Source of the DNA: an uncultured Mycoplasmatota bacterium
Lineage (GTDB): Bacteria > Bacillota_I > Bacilli_A > RF39 > UBA660
NCBI GenBank assembly: GCA_946402735.1
Contig: CAMIXH010000003.1
Location: 1 to 64,000 of the forward strand
DNA length: 64,000 nt
Reading direction: 5' to 3'
The position numbers and the translations under genes were made by a program. Numbering within the stretch: the stretch's first letter is position 1; the number at the start of each line of letters is the position of its first letter. Below are positions 17,393 through 26,400 of this stretch, one piece after another. The notes under the pieces were generated by a model. That model made no database searches. It worked only from the letters and a program-made list of their open reading frames with translations, and was not told the origin of the DNA.

Positions 17393-19047
17393 TATTCCAC
17401 CTCAATTTCTTGAATAACAGTAAGTATAACAGGTTTACATCCAGTAACCTTAAATATATAACTACCTACTTTTTCTCTAATTTCATTTCTTATTTTAACA
17501 TAATCTGCATATTTATTATATGTATTATTACTAATAGCTTCTTCACTTATTCTTTTTATTTCATCCATTAAATCAGTACTTTCTTTATCATATACAAAAC
17601 CTCTTGTCATAATCTCTGGTCCAACAAGTACTTCTTTTTCTTTTTTACTTAGAGTAGCTGATATTAAAACTAGTCCATTACTACTTAATAGTTCTCTATC
17701 TTTTAATACTATATCACCAACATCTTCACTACTCTTTCCATCTATTAAAATATCATCTACAAATACTCTATCAAAATTATCAACAAGTTTTCCATCTTCA
17801 AATGTAGCTATAAAACCATTTTCTTTTAATATAATATTGTCTTTTGGAATACCAACTTTATATGCTAGATTTCCATTTTCTACTTGATATCTATATTCTC
17901 CTTTCATAGGAAAATAATATTTTGGATTAAATAGTTTAATTAACATCATAATATCTTCACTGGATGCATGATGTCTAACACTCTTTTCTTTTGGAACACT
18001 TTCAATATTAACACCAATAATAGCAAGCTCATTCATAATCTTAACTATTATTTTTTCATAAGCATCATAACTTGGTTCGGCAAAACAAATAGTGTCAGTT
18101 TTTTCTAAAGTAATAAACTTATCACGTCCACTTATTATTCTATTAATATTTTGATATGGACTTTCTCTATCATTACTAATAAGTATTACTGTGTTATCTA
18201 ATTTTAAATCAGTTAAATTACCAAGCATTTCTTCATCAATATCTAAGTATCCATTCTTAACACAAAGATGTACTATTGTATGAAGCTCTTTTCCCATTAT
18301 AACTACTTTTCTATTAGTTCTTTTTAAAGAATTAAATATTTCTTGAATAGTATATATATGAAGTGGTAAAACTGAAAATATTATTCTACCAGGATTCTTT
18401 TCTACTATCTTTTTAAAGAAACCTTCTAATTTATGATTAGGACTAGTATGTCCTTTCTTTTCTGCAAATAAACTTTCTGCCATTAAACATAAAACACCTT
18501 GTTTACCAATATAAGCAAGCTTTCCAAGGTCCATATCATAATGACCACTCATAGTAGGATCAATTACAAAATCAGCCATATATATAATTGCTCCATCTTC
18601 AGTATTAATAGCAAATCCAAATGTTTCAGGACTACTATGAGTTACACTAAATGGAAAAACACTAAAATTATCAAAATCTATTTTTTTATGAACAGGTATT
18701 ACATGTATATTATTACTTTCAACTTGTTCTTCTTCAAATTCATAATTTATAATTAAACTTGTATAATTAGAGCAATAAATATTAATTTCTGGTATAGCCT
18801 TTACTAAATCAGTTAAAGCACCCATATTCTCATGATGAGGATGGCTAATAAATACACCAACTATATCATCTTTTCTTTGAATTAGATAATCAAAATCAGG
18901 TATAACATAATCAACGCCATACATTTTATCAGGTGCATATTTCATACCACAGTCAAAAATAAGTATTTTTCCATTAATACTTACTGTATATAAGTTTTTA
19001 CCATTCTCGTTTAAACCACCCAAACTCATTATGTCAATTTTTGCCAT
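17392..19047 (-). CDS. rnjB: RNase J2-like protein with altered metal motif
   Basis: 551 residues. Beta-lactamase/beta-CASP RNase J family. The HxHxDH metal motif reads SHPHHENMG (68-76), so key ligands are changed. The rest is recognisable: FPMKGEYRYQ in the beta-CASP part and a C-terminal domain with TRGFVYDKES. In Bacillus and Staphylococcus, RNase J2 is the weakly active partner of J1, and this gene fits that role. The fully conserved paralogue is at 47422-49104. It is the first gene of an operon with the desulfurase and thiI. Confidence 0.85.
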   Translation of the reverse strand: MAKIDIMSLGGLNENGKNLYTVSINGKILIFDCGMKYAPDKMYGVDYVIPDFDYLIQRKDDIVGVFISHPHHENMGALTDLVKAIPEINIYCSNYTSLIINYEFEEEQVESNNIHVIPVHKKIDFDNFSVFPFSVTHSSPETFGFAINTEDGAIIYMADFVIDPTMSGHYDMDLGKLAYIGKQGVLCLMAESLFAEKKGHTSPNHKLEGFFKKIVEKNPGRIIFSVLPLHIYTIQEIFNSLKRTNRKVVIMGKELHTIVHLCVKNGYLDIDEEMLGNLTDLKLDNTVILISNDRESPYQNINRIISGRDKFITLEKTDTICFAEPSYDAYEKIIVKIMNELAIIGVNIESVPKEKSVRHHASSEDIMMLIKLFNPKYYFPMKGEYRYQVENGNLAYKVGIPKDNIILKENGFIATFEDGKLVDNFDRVFVDDILIDGKSSEDVGDIVLKDRELLSSNGLVLISATLSKKEKEVLVGPEIMTRGFVYDKESTDLMDEIKRISEEAISNNTYNKYADYVKIRNEIREKVGSYIFKVTGCKPVILTVIQEIEVE

Positions 19048-19090
19048 ACTTTCATCTCCTTTAAATAAAAAAGTTCAAACGCTGTAAATG

Positions 19091-19099
19091 ATTATAGCA
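19091..19099 (-). promoter_or_regulatory. Extended -10 promoter of rnjB operon
   Basis: TGCTATAAT, with no good -35, 44 bp upstream of the rnjB ATG. Confidence 0.6.
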
Positions 19100-19106
19100 C
19101 AAATAC

Positions 19107-19134
19107 AAAAAAAATACTAGTTTACACTAGTATT
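19107..19134 (-). terminator. Terminator after the 126-residue protein gene
   Basis: The stem AATACTAG/CTAGTATT with a TGTAAA-type loop (19113-19134) is followed by T8 on the minus strand. The stop codon TAG lies inside the stem. Confidence 0.8.
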
Positions 19135-19497
19135 TGTTATTGTATTATCAGTTGTATTATCTTTTTCAGTTGTTTGTTCAACTGGTTCATCTATTCTAGC
19201 ATCAATACAATCATCACCTGCTGATCCACCTTTTAGTATCAATAAAACTGTTAAAATAACTATAATAACACCCATAATAATTATAATTATATTTTTAATT
19301 CTACCATTTGAATTATTTGTAGGTTGAACTATAGGAGGTATATTTTCAGATTGATTTGAATTACCCATTGGTTTATTAGGACTTCTCATAGGATCTATAA
19401 TTGTTGGATTTGAATTTTCTAATATTAAATCACTATTTGAATTTGATTGATTTTGTCCATAAGTATTAAAACCAGTTGGATCATTTTGATTATACAT
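19117..19497 (-). CDS. Asn-rich single-pass membrane protein, unknown
   Basis: 126 residues. Residues 1-65 are rich in Asn, Ser, Pro and Gln and look disordered. One helix (about 68-90, IIIIIMGVIIVILTVLLIL) and a short Thr/Asp-rich tail with one Cys follow. There is no signal peptide, so the N-terminus is probably inside. The plan is like a small version of the 6767-8029 protein. It lies 12 bp downstream of rpoZ and is probably co-transcribed. Confidence 0.7.
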   Translation of the reverse strand: MYNQNDPTGFNTYGQNQSNSNSDLILENSNPTIIDPMRSPNKPMGNSNQSENIPPIVQPTNNSNGRIKNIIIIIMGVIIVILTVLLILKGGSAGDDCIDARIDEPVEQTTEKDNTTDNTITNTSVN

Positions 19498-19509
19498 ATT
19501 AACTCCTTA

Positions 19510-19716
19510 TTATTCTTCTTTACTTTTAATTGTTATTAATCCCTTATCTACTTCTTCTAAAGCTCTTCCGATTGCTTTTTTAGATACATATTCATCTTCA
19601 TTCATTTGATAATGATGATGCTCTTGCATAACTTTTGCTCTATCAGCAACAATATGAACTAATTTGTATTTAGAATCAACTATATTAAGTAATTTGTCAA
19701 TTGAAGGATATATCAC
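19510..19716 (-). CDS. rpoZ: RNA polymerase omega subunit
   Basis: 68 residues from GTG at 19716 (MIYPSIDKLL). The alternative ATG at 19725 has GGGAG touching it, which is too close, whereas GGGAGATGG is well spaced for the GTG. Family motifs are PSIDKLL, DSKYKLVHIVADRA and SKKAIGRALEEV. It assists assembly and stability of the beta' subunit. Confidence 0.92.
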   Translation of the reverse strand: MIYPSIDKLLNIVDSKYKLVHIVADRAKVMQEHHHYQMNEDEYVSKKAIGRALEEVDKGLITIKSKEE

Positions 19717-19745
19717 TTTTACCATCTCCCTATCTTTATAATACT

Positions 19746-19774
19746 AATATACACTATAAAGAATTGGTTGACAA
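19746..19774 (-). promoter_or_regulatory. Promoter of rpoZ
   Basis: TTGTCA (19769-19774), a 17-bp spacer, then TATATT (19746-19751). Confidence 0.65.
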
Positions 19775-19812
19775 CATGACTAGACACAACTTTTACAAAC
19801 AATTATCACTTT

Positions 19813-20322
19813 CTAACTTTCTTCTATAAAGTTCTTACTCTTATGAGGTTCATCAAATAATAAGTCTTTATAATTTTGTTGTCTTAATGCTTCATATACC
19901 ATAATAGCTACAGTATTTGATACATTAAGTGCTCTAACATTATCTGTCATAGGCATTCTCATACATCTATCAATATATGGTTTTAATATTTTAGGAGGAA
20001 TACCAGTACTTTCTTTTCCAAAAAAGAAATAATAATTCTTATTTGGATTGCTATAGTCAAAACTAGTATGAGGTTTATGACCATATCTTGTTAAGAAATA
20101 ATACTCTCCTTTATTCTTTTCAAAGAATTCATCTATATTCTCATATACTTGATAATCACATTTATCAATATAATTAACACCACTTCTTTTTACATATTTA
20201 TCTTCTAAACTAAATCCTAATGGTTTAATTAAATGAAGACGTGAATTAGTTGCAACACAAGTTCTCATAATATTACCAGTATTTACTGGTATTTCTGGTT
20301 CAAATAATACAACATTTATCAT
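19813..20322 (-). CDS. trmL: tRNA (cytidine/uridine-34 2'-O)-methyltransferase
   Basis: 169 residues, SPOUT (YibK) family. It methylates the wobble ribose of tRNA-Leu species using SAM. Seen: LFEPEIPVNTGNIMRTC at the N-terminus, FGKESTGIP and the knot segment RALNVSNTVAIMVYEALRQ. Length is typical. It overlaps the VanZ gene by 4 bp at its start. Confidence 0.95.
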   Translation of the reverse strand: MINVVLFEPEIPVNTGNIMRTCVATNSRLHLIKPLGFSLEDKYVKRSGVNYIDKCDYQVYENIDEFFEKNKGEYYFLTRYGHKPHTSFDYSNPNKNYYFFFGKESTGIPPKILKPYIDRCMRMPMTDNVRALNVSNTVAIMVYEALRQQNYKDLLFDEPHKSKNFIEES

Positions 20323-20768
20323 ACTTTTCTCCTTTTAAATAGATAATATCCAAATAATCCTATAATAGAACCAATATTATCTATTATTATATCTCTTAAT
20401 TCTCCACTTCTTCCTGATACTAATAATTGATGAGCTTCATCAGAAGCAGAATATATTAAACATACTATAAAAGATATTAACAATATTTTACTTAAATTTA
20501 GATTATATTCACTTAATGCAATACACAATAGTATTGCTAAAACTAAATATTCTGCTACATGAGCTACTTTTCTAAATACTCTATCTACATCTCTTATAGC
20601 AGTATCACTATTAACATTATTCTTTTCTTCATATATTTCAACTATATTAGTTTTATTAACAACACTTCTACTTTGAACAGTAGATGAATCACTATCACGA
20701 GAAGAAAAATAGAATATTAGTCCCATCCATAATAATACTAGCACCCATTTTATTATTTTATTTTTCAT
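20319..20768 (-). CDS. VanZ-like membrane protein
   Basis: 149 residues with an N-terminal helix and three further helices. Family marks are FYFSSRDSDSS after helix 1, RKVAHVAEYLVLAIL and SASDEAHQLLVSGRSGELRDIIIDNIGS. VanZ-family proteins are linked to low-level teicoplanin resistance, but the biochemical role is not known. It overlaps both neighbours by 4 bp (NUDIX-VanZ-trmL operon). Confidence 0.88.
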   Translation of the reverse strand: MKNKIIKWVLVLLWMGLIFYFSSRDSDSSTVQSRSVVNKTNIVEIYEEKNNVNSDTAIRDVDRVFRKVAHVAEYLVLAILLCIALSEYNLNLSKILLISFIVCLIYSASDEAHQLLVSGRSGELRDIIIDNIGSIIGLFGYYLFKRRKV

Positions 20769-21163
20769 TTTATATGCTCTCTTACCGTCTTTTTAATACT
20801 ATTCCATAATTTTTTTAATGAGACATATGATAAAGTATTCTCTACTTCATCAAAATCTATCCAATATAAATCATGTACTTCTAAAGAATCATTATCACTT
20901 TTACCAGCATCTTCTACTAAGAAATAATGGCATTCACAATCATTACCCTTAGAATCTTTATATTGTTCTATATATATTTCTTTTTCCATTAATACTTTTA
21001 CTTCTCTTTTAGTTTCTTCATTTGTTTCACGAATAGCGCATTCTATAAAAGATTCACCTTCTTCAACATGACCCTTAGGAAAAGAATAATCATCATAAAT
21101 ATCTCTATATACCAAACCAATTTTATTACCATTTATTAAAATAGTTCCTGCTTTTAAAATCAT
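20765..21163 (-). CDS. NUDIX hydrolase
   Basis: 132 residues from the ATG at 21163, chosen because GGGAGGATTATT precedes it and because the extended -10 at 21186-21194 lies inside the longer frame (ATG at 21199). The NUDIX box is GHVEEGESFIECAIRETNEET with the RExxEE core; the final Gly of the consensus is Lys. It probably hydrolyses a nucleoside diphosphate-linked compound; the substrate is unknown. Confidence 0.88.
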   Translation of the reverse strand: MILKAGTILINGNKIGLVYRDIYDDYSFPKGHVEEGESFIECAIRETNEETKREVKVLMEKEIYIEQYKDSKGNDCECHYFLVEDAGKSDNDSLEVHDLYWIDFDEVENTLSYVSLKKLWNSIKKTVREHIK

Positions 21164-21185
21164 AATAATCCTCCCATTCTTACTA

Positions 21186-21194
21186 ATTATAACA
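21186..21194 (-). promoter_or_regulatory. Extended -10 promoter of the NUDIX operon
   Basis: TGTTATAAT, back to back with the plus-strand promoter at 21202-21230. Confidence 0.6.
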
Positions 21195-21201
21195 TACATA
21201 A

Positions 21202-21230
21202 TTGAAAAAATATTAATTATTAAGTATAAT
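21202..21230 (+). promoter_or_regulatory. Promoter of the DUF4234 gene
   Basis: TTGAAA (21202-21207), a 17-bp spacer, then TATAAT (21225-21230). The expected start near 21237 leaves a leader of only about 10 bases before the ATG at 21247. Confidence 0.8.
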
Positions 21231-21246
21231 GATATTGGTGATTATA

Positions 21247-21660
21247 ATGAAAAAGAAAAATTTAGTTACTTGTATAATATTATCAATAGTAACACTTGGT
21301 ATTTATACAGTTTTTTGGACAGTTGATATAATGTTTCAAACTGATAAATGTTTTAAAGATAGAAAAACTTCAGTATTATGGAAATTATTATATACTATTA
21401 TTACTTGTGGTTTTTACTCAGTATATTGGGTATATAGAATAGGAAAAGAAATGGCTAATAAATCAAAATATATAACAGATAAAGCTTCAATATATGCCGT
21501 TTTGGTATTCTTTGGAATAATAAATGAATTAAGCGTTATAATAGCAATTAATAATACTTCATATTTACATGTTAGTGCAGCATTTATATTTGAATTAATT
21601 GTACTATGCTTAATACAAAAAGATTTGAATTTGTTAATAGATAAAAAAGCAATAAAATAA
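21247..21660 (+). CDS. DUF4234-type membrane protein
   Basis: 137 residues from ATG 21247. The upstream ATG at 21229 overlaps the -10 box, so it cannot be on the mRNA; GGTGAT at 21237-21242 fits 21247. About four helices are seen. Two copies of the pattern I-T-x-G-x-Y-x-x-x-W (VTLGIYTVFW and ITCGFYSVYW) are typical of DUF4234. Function unknown. Confidence 0.82.
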   Translation: MKKKNLVTCIILSIVTLGIYTVFWTVDIMFQTDKCFKDRKTSVLWKLLYTIITCGFYSVYWVYRIGKEMANKSKYITDKASIYAVLVFFGIINELSVIIAINNTSYLHVSAAFIFELIVLCLIQKDLNLLIDKKAIK

Positions 21661-21682
21661 GCATTCTTACGAATGCTTTTTA
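21661..21682. terminator. Bidirectional terminator between DUF4234 gene and ffh
   Basis: GCATTC/GAATGC stem (21661-21676) with TTTTTATTTT on the plus side and TTATTTTATT on the minus side. Confidence 0.8.
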
Positions 21683-21684
21683 TT

Positions 21685-22980
21685 TTACATTTTCATATTC
21701 TTCATTTGTTTCATCATTTTCTTCATGTCTTCAAATTGGTTTAGTAATCTGTTAACATCTTCAACTCTTTGACCACATCCAGCAGCTATTCTTTGTTTAC
21801 GACTAGCTTTAATAATATCTGGATTTCTTCTCTCTTCTGGTGTCATTGATAAAACAATTGCTTCTACCCTAGCCATCATTTTAGGATCAATATTAACATT
21901 ATTAAGTCCCATCTTTGATGCTCCTGGGATTAATTTAATTAGGTTTTCAAGTGGACCTAATTTTTTTATTTGTTTCATAGAAGTTAAGAAATCATCAAGA
22001 TCAAATTTACCTTTTTGCATCTTCTTAGTAACACTCATCATTTCATCTTGATCTAGTTCTGCTTCTGTTTTTTCTATGATAGAAAGTAAATCTCCCATAC
22101 CAAGTATTCTATTAGCTATTCTTTCAGGATAAAATTCACTTATTCCATCTAACTTTTCAGAGTCTCCAATTAATTTAATTGGAATATTTGTTAAATGTCT
22201 TAATGATAAAGCTACTCCACCTTTAGTATCTCCATCCATTTTAGTTAGAACACAACCAGTAAGATTTAATTTATCATTAAATCCAGTAATTACATTAATT
22301 GCATCTTGTCCCATCATAGCATCAATAACAAGTAATTCTTCGTGTGGCTTAGTAGCTGCTTCTATATTAACAAGCTCTTGCATTAATTCTTCATCTATTT
22401 GAAGACGTCCTGCTGTATCTATTAAGATATAATCATATCCTTTACTCTTAGCATATTCTATACCATTCTTAGCTATTTCAACTGGATTACCTTTTCCTTC
22501 ATCATATACTTCAATATTTAATTGTTTTCCAATACTCTTTAATTGATCAATAGCTGCTGGTCTATAAACATCACAAGCAATAAACATTGGTTTTTTATGA
22601 TGTTTCTTTCTAACCATATTACCTATTTTTCCAATAGATGTAGTTTTTCCACCACCTTGAAGACCAACTATCATAACTATTGTTGGATTTTTACTAACTT
22701 CTAAAGGTGCTGAATCTCCACCTAATAAATCAACTAATTCATCTTTTAGTATTTTTACAAACATATCACCTGGTTTAATAGATTTTCTTACCTCTTCACC
22801 AAGCGCTTTTTCTTTTACTCTATCTATAAATTCTTTTACTATTTTAACATTTACATCGGCTTCAAGAAGACATAGTCTTATTTCACGAACTATATCACTA
22901 ATATTATCTTCATTAATGACACCTCTTGATTTAATGTTACTAACAGCACGTTGTAATCTCTCACTTAAGTTTTCAAACAT
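21685..22980 (-). CDS. ffh: Signal recognition particle GTPase
   Basis: 431 residues from the ATG at 22980. The GTG at 22989 lies inside the AGGTGAT ribosome binding site and is not the start. NG domain: GLQGGGKTT (P-loop), DTAGRLQ and TKMDGDTKGG. The Met-rich M domain (about 300-431) binds SRP RNA and signal peptides and ends KMMKQMKNMKM. It targets nascent membrane proteins with FtsY (45936-46982). No SRP RNA gene was found in the window. Confidence 0.96.
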   Translation of the reverse strand: MFENLSERLQRAVSNIKSRGVINEDNISDIVREIRLCLLEADVNVKIVKEFIDRVKEKALGEEVRKSIKPGDMFVKILKDELVDLLGGDSAPLEVSKNPTIVMIVGLQGGGKTTSIGKIGNMVRKKHHKKPMFIACDVYRPAAIDQLKSIGKQLNIEVYDEGKGNPVEIAKNGIEYAKSKGYDYILIDTAGRLQIDEELMQELVNIEAATKPHEELLVIDAMMGQDAINVITGFNDKLNLTGCVLTKMDGDTKGGVALSLRHLTNIPIKLIGDSEKLDGISEFYPERIANRILGMGDLLSIIEKTEAELDQDEMMSVTKKMQKGKFDLDDFLTSMKQIKKLGPLENLIKLIPGASKMGLNNVNIDPKMMARVEAIVLSMTPEERRNPDIIKASRKQRIAAGCGQRVEDVNRLLNQFEDMKKMMKQMKNMKM

Positions 22981-22998
22981 ATTAATCACCTATAATGT

Positions 22999-23007
22999 AT
23001 TATATCA
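22999..23007 (-). promoter_or_regulatory. Extended -10 promoter of ffh
   Basis: TGATATAAT with no clear -35. From 23008 to 23105 I see nothing further. Confidence 0.55.
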
Positions 23008-23105
23008 AAAATACACCCTATTTTGCCACTCTAAATCAATATTTATAATAAAATAAAAATTGTTTTTCCATTATAAACTATTATTTAAAACATAATTATA
23101 TAGAT

Positions 23106-23134
23106 TTGATTTACTATTTATATTCCCTTATCAT
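23106..23134 (+). promoter_or_regulatory. Promoter of the 27-residue peptide mRNA
   Basis: TTGATT (23106-23111), a 17-bp spacer, then TATCAT (23129-23134). The predicted start is near 23141, at the first base of the inverted repeat. Confidence 0.6.
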
Positions 23135-23188
23135 TTAATAGAACAAATAGCTGTTAGGCTTTCCTCTTTTTTTCATAAGGAGGTGAGT

Positions 23189-23272
23189 ATGACTAAAAAA
23201 GATTTATTGATACTAGCTTTGCTTATTATCATATACTTCCTTTTAATCACTCTTCTTGTAGTTTTACTATAA
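23189..23272 (+). CDS. 27-residue hydrophobic peptide, candidate type I toxin
   Basis: The sequence starts MTKKDLLILALLIIIY and ends in a run of Leu, Val, Ile and Thr, so it is a single membrane helix with two N-terminal Lys. AAGGAGGTGAGT, a near-perfect ribosome binding site, precedes the ATG. Own promoter upstream. A convergent minus-strand RNA covers the whole 3' UTR just after the stop. Size, hydrophobicity and antisense layout fit type I toxins such as the BsrG or Fst groups, but I see no clear sequence match. It could instead be an unrelated small membrane peptide. Confidence 0.65.
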   Translation: MTKKDLLILALLIIIYFLLITLLVVLL

Positions 23273-23344
23273 GAAAAAACCTAACTAAAAGTTAGGTATC
23301 CAAACTAGAGGTTGGCCTAAATACTAAGGCTATTTGTTCCCTCT
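23270..23344 (-). ncRNA. Candidate antisense RNA (antitoxin) to the peptide mRNA
   Basis: Bounded by a strong promoter (23351-23379) and a perfect terminator (23279-23297, then TTTTTTC), giving about 75 nt. It is fully complementary to the 3' UTR of the 27-residue ORF and begins right after the ORF stop. Foldable parts are GCCT/AGGC (loop TAGTATTT), CCAA/TTGG and the terminator hairpin. Its 5' part GAACAAATAGC is identical to the 5' end of the opposite mRNA. Confidence 0.65.
23279..23297 (-). terminator. Terminator of the antisense RNA
   Basis: Eight-base-pair stem ACCTAACT/AGTTAGGT with a 3-base loop, then TTTTTTCTT on the minus strand. The plus strand has no T run here, so the peptide mRNA should read through. 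Confidence 0.85.
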
Positions 23345-23350
23345 AAATAC

Positions 23351-23379
23351 ATATTATCATTATTCTGAATAATTGTAAA
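23351..23379 (-). promoter_or_regulatory. Promoter of the antisense RNA
   Basis: TTTACA (23374-23379), a 17-bp spacer, then TAATAT (23351-23356) with TGA in front (extended -10). Confidence 0.75.
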
Positions 23380-23382
23380 CAA

Positions 23383-23411
23383 TAAAAAAGGAAATGAATA
23401 ATCATTTCCTT
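23383..23411. terminator. Bidirectional terminator: rpoC (minus) and peptide mRNA (plus)
   Basis: Ten-base-pair stem AAGGAAATGA/TCATTTCCTT. The minus side ends in TTTTTTATT, the plus side in ATTTTTATT. Confidence 0.8.
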
Positions 23412-23418
23412 ATTTTTA

Positions 23419-26400
23419 TTATTCAGCTTGAGAAGCTACTACTTCTTCATTCTTATCATCTGTTAAGAATTTTTCTTCTAGTACTTCTGCAGCATCATCA
23501 TCAAGTAGTTCATTTTTAAGCATTACTTCAATATTGTTATATTGTTTTGCTCCAGTACCTGCTGGGATTAATTTACCAAGAATAACATTTTCTTTTAAAC
23601 CATTTAACATATCTACTTTACCACGTGTAGCAGCATCTGTTAAGATTCTTGTTGTTTCTTGGAATGAAGCAGCAGATAAGAATGAATCTGTTTCTAGAGA
23701 TGCTTTAGTGATACCAAGCATTACTGGTTTACCAGTAGCAGGAACACCACCACTTAAGATTACTGGTTTGTTAATATCAGCAAATTCTCTTAGAGGTACG
23801 CTAAGTCCTTCGATTAAGTTAGTATCTCCTGGATCAATTACTTTAACTTTAGTAATCATTCTCTTAATTACAGTTTCAATATGTTTATCTGAAACATCAA
23901 CACCTTGAGATTTATATACTTTTTGAACTTCTTTTAATATATATTCTTGAACTGTTGTTGGGTCTGTTACAGCAAGTAACTCTTTTGGACTAATACTTCC
24001 TTCAGTTAAAGCATGACCAGCTTCAATAATGTCGCCTTTTTCAACTTTTAACTTAGCATTATATTGAGTTATATGTTCACGAGTCTCAATATCGTTAGTA
24101 ATATATATTTTAAATCTACCATTCTTATCATCAGAAATCTTAGTAATTTTACCACCAATTTCAGCGATAGTAGCTTTTGCTTTTGGTATTCTTGCTTCAA
24201 ATAGCTCTTCAACTCTTGGAAGACCTTGAGTGATATCAGCTGCTGATGCAACACCACCTGTGTGGAATGTACGCATTGTTAATTGTGTACCTGGCTCACC
24301 GATTGATTGAGCAGCCATAATACCAGTTGCTTCACCTACTTCAACAACATTTCCTGTTGCTAAGTTAAGTCCATAACATTTTTGACAAATTCCATTTGCA
24401 CATCTACATGTTAGAACACTTCTGATTTCCATCTTAGTGATTCCAGCACCAACAATCTTATCAGCAATCTTTTCAGTAATTAGAGCACCCTTATCAACTA
24501 AAACTTCTTTAGTTTCTGGATGTAATATTTTTTGATTAGAATATCTACCTAGAATTCTATCTCTGAATGATTCAATTACAGCACCACTATTTTCATCTGT
24601 GAATGCTTCAACTTCTAATCCTTGGATTGTTCCACAATCTTCTTCTTTAACAATTATATCTTGTACTACATCAACTAAACGTCTTGTTAAGTATCCAGCA
24701 TCAGCTGTCTTTAAGGCAGTATCGGCTGTACCTTTTCTAGAACCGTGTGTTGATAAGAAGAATTCTTGAACGTCTAATCCTTCACGGAATGAAGCTAAGA
24801 TTGGAATTTCTACTTGACCACCATCTGGTTTAGCCATAATACCACGCATACCAGCAAGTTGTCCTAATTGGTTAGCAGAACCTCTGGCTCCAGAGTTGAT
24901 AATCATTGATAATGGATTTTCAACATCAGCTTTTAGAATATCTCCTAATTTTCCTTGAACATTATTTGTTGCATCTGTCCATAACTTAATAACTTTGTTA
25001 TGTCTTTCTTCATCAGTTATAAGACCACGTTTAAATTGTTTATTAATTTTTTCAATAGCTTCATTTGTTTCATTTATAATAGTATCTTTTTCATGATTGA
25101 TTGGAATGTCTGATAGTGAAATTGTAATACCAGACTTAGTACTATATTTAAATCCTTGGTCTTTTAATTTATCTAAGAAAATTGAAGTTTCTGTAGTTTT
25201 ATATCTCTTAAATATTTGAGTAATTATTTTTCCTAAATCCTTTTTAATTAAAGCAGGAATTAGTGGCATTTTAGCAACTTCTTCAGGTAAATTCTTACCC
25301 TTTTCAATAAAGAACTTATCTGGAGTCATTAACTCAATATTTTCTTTACTTCCTTCACAAATATAAGGATATGTATCTGGGAAAATTTCATTAAATATGA
25401 TTTTTCCAGCAGTAGTTACTAAATACTTTTCTTTTTGTTCATCAGTCCATATTTTATGTCTGAATGCTTTAGCAGGAATACAAATTCTTGTATGAAGAGT
25501 TATTTCTCTTCTTTCATAAGCCATTAATGCTTCATTAGCATCTTTATAAGCTTTACCTTCATTAGGTTCACCTGCTAATTCAAGTGTTAAATAATAGTTT
25601 CCTAAAACCATATCTTGAGATGGTGTAACGATTGGTTTTCCATCTTTTGGATCTAGGATATTATTAGCACCTAACATAAGTAGTCTAGCTTCAGCTTGAG
25701 CTTCTTCACTAATTGGAATATGGATAGCCATTTGGTCACCATCGAAGTCAGCGTTGAATCCACCACAAACTAATGGGTGAAGTCTTAAAGCTTTTCCACT
25801 TACTAAAACTGGTTCGAATGCTTGAATAGATAGTCTGTGTAGTGTTGGAGCACGGTTTAACATAACTGGATGCTCACGAATAACATCCTCTACTACATCC
25901 CATACTCTTTCATCTTGTACATCTATTATCTTCTTAGCAGCTTTAATATTATGTGCTATACCTCTTTCAACTAATTGTTGCATTACATATGGCTTAAATA
26001 ACTCTAAAGCCATTTCTTTTGGTACACCACATTGATACATCTTTAGACTTGGTCCTACAGCGATAACGCTACGTCCAGAGTAATCAACTCTTTTACCAAG
26101 TAGGTTTTGTCTAAATCTACCTTGTTTACCTTTTAACATTGAAGATAGTGATTTTAATGGTCTATTACCTACACCAGATACACTTCTTCCACGTCTACCA
26201 TTATCAATTAGAGCATCTACTGCTTCTTGAAGCATACGTTTTTCATTTTGAACAATGATTGTTGGTGCTTCTAATTCTAATAATTTTTTAAGACGATTAT
26301 TTCTGTTAATAATTCTTCTATATAAATCATTTAAGTCACTTGTAGCAAATCTTCCACCTGGAAGTTGAATCATAGGTCTTAGATCTGGTGGAATTACTGG

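Larger units (their letters stand above)
23141..23339. repeat. Inverted repeat joining the 5' and 3' ends of the peptide mRNA
   Basis: GAACAAATAGC (23141-23151) is the exact complement of GCTATTTGTTC (23329-23339). A second block TTAGGC (23154-23159) complements GCCTAA (23315-23320). In the mRNA the 5' end can therefore pair with the 3' UTR over 11 + 6 bp, enclosing the ORF. Confidence 0.85.

Noticed and set aside
23141-23339. Small mobile element with terminal inverted repeats
   Set aside because: The arms are only 11 bp, no target-site duplication is seen, and promoters and terminators sit exactly around the arms.
23140-23345. SRP RNA gene next to ffh
   Set aside because: No GGAAGGAAGCA-type tetraloop or conserved SRP core is present; the small-ORF and antisense layout explains the interval better.
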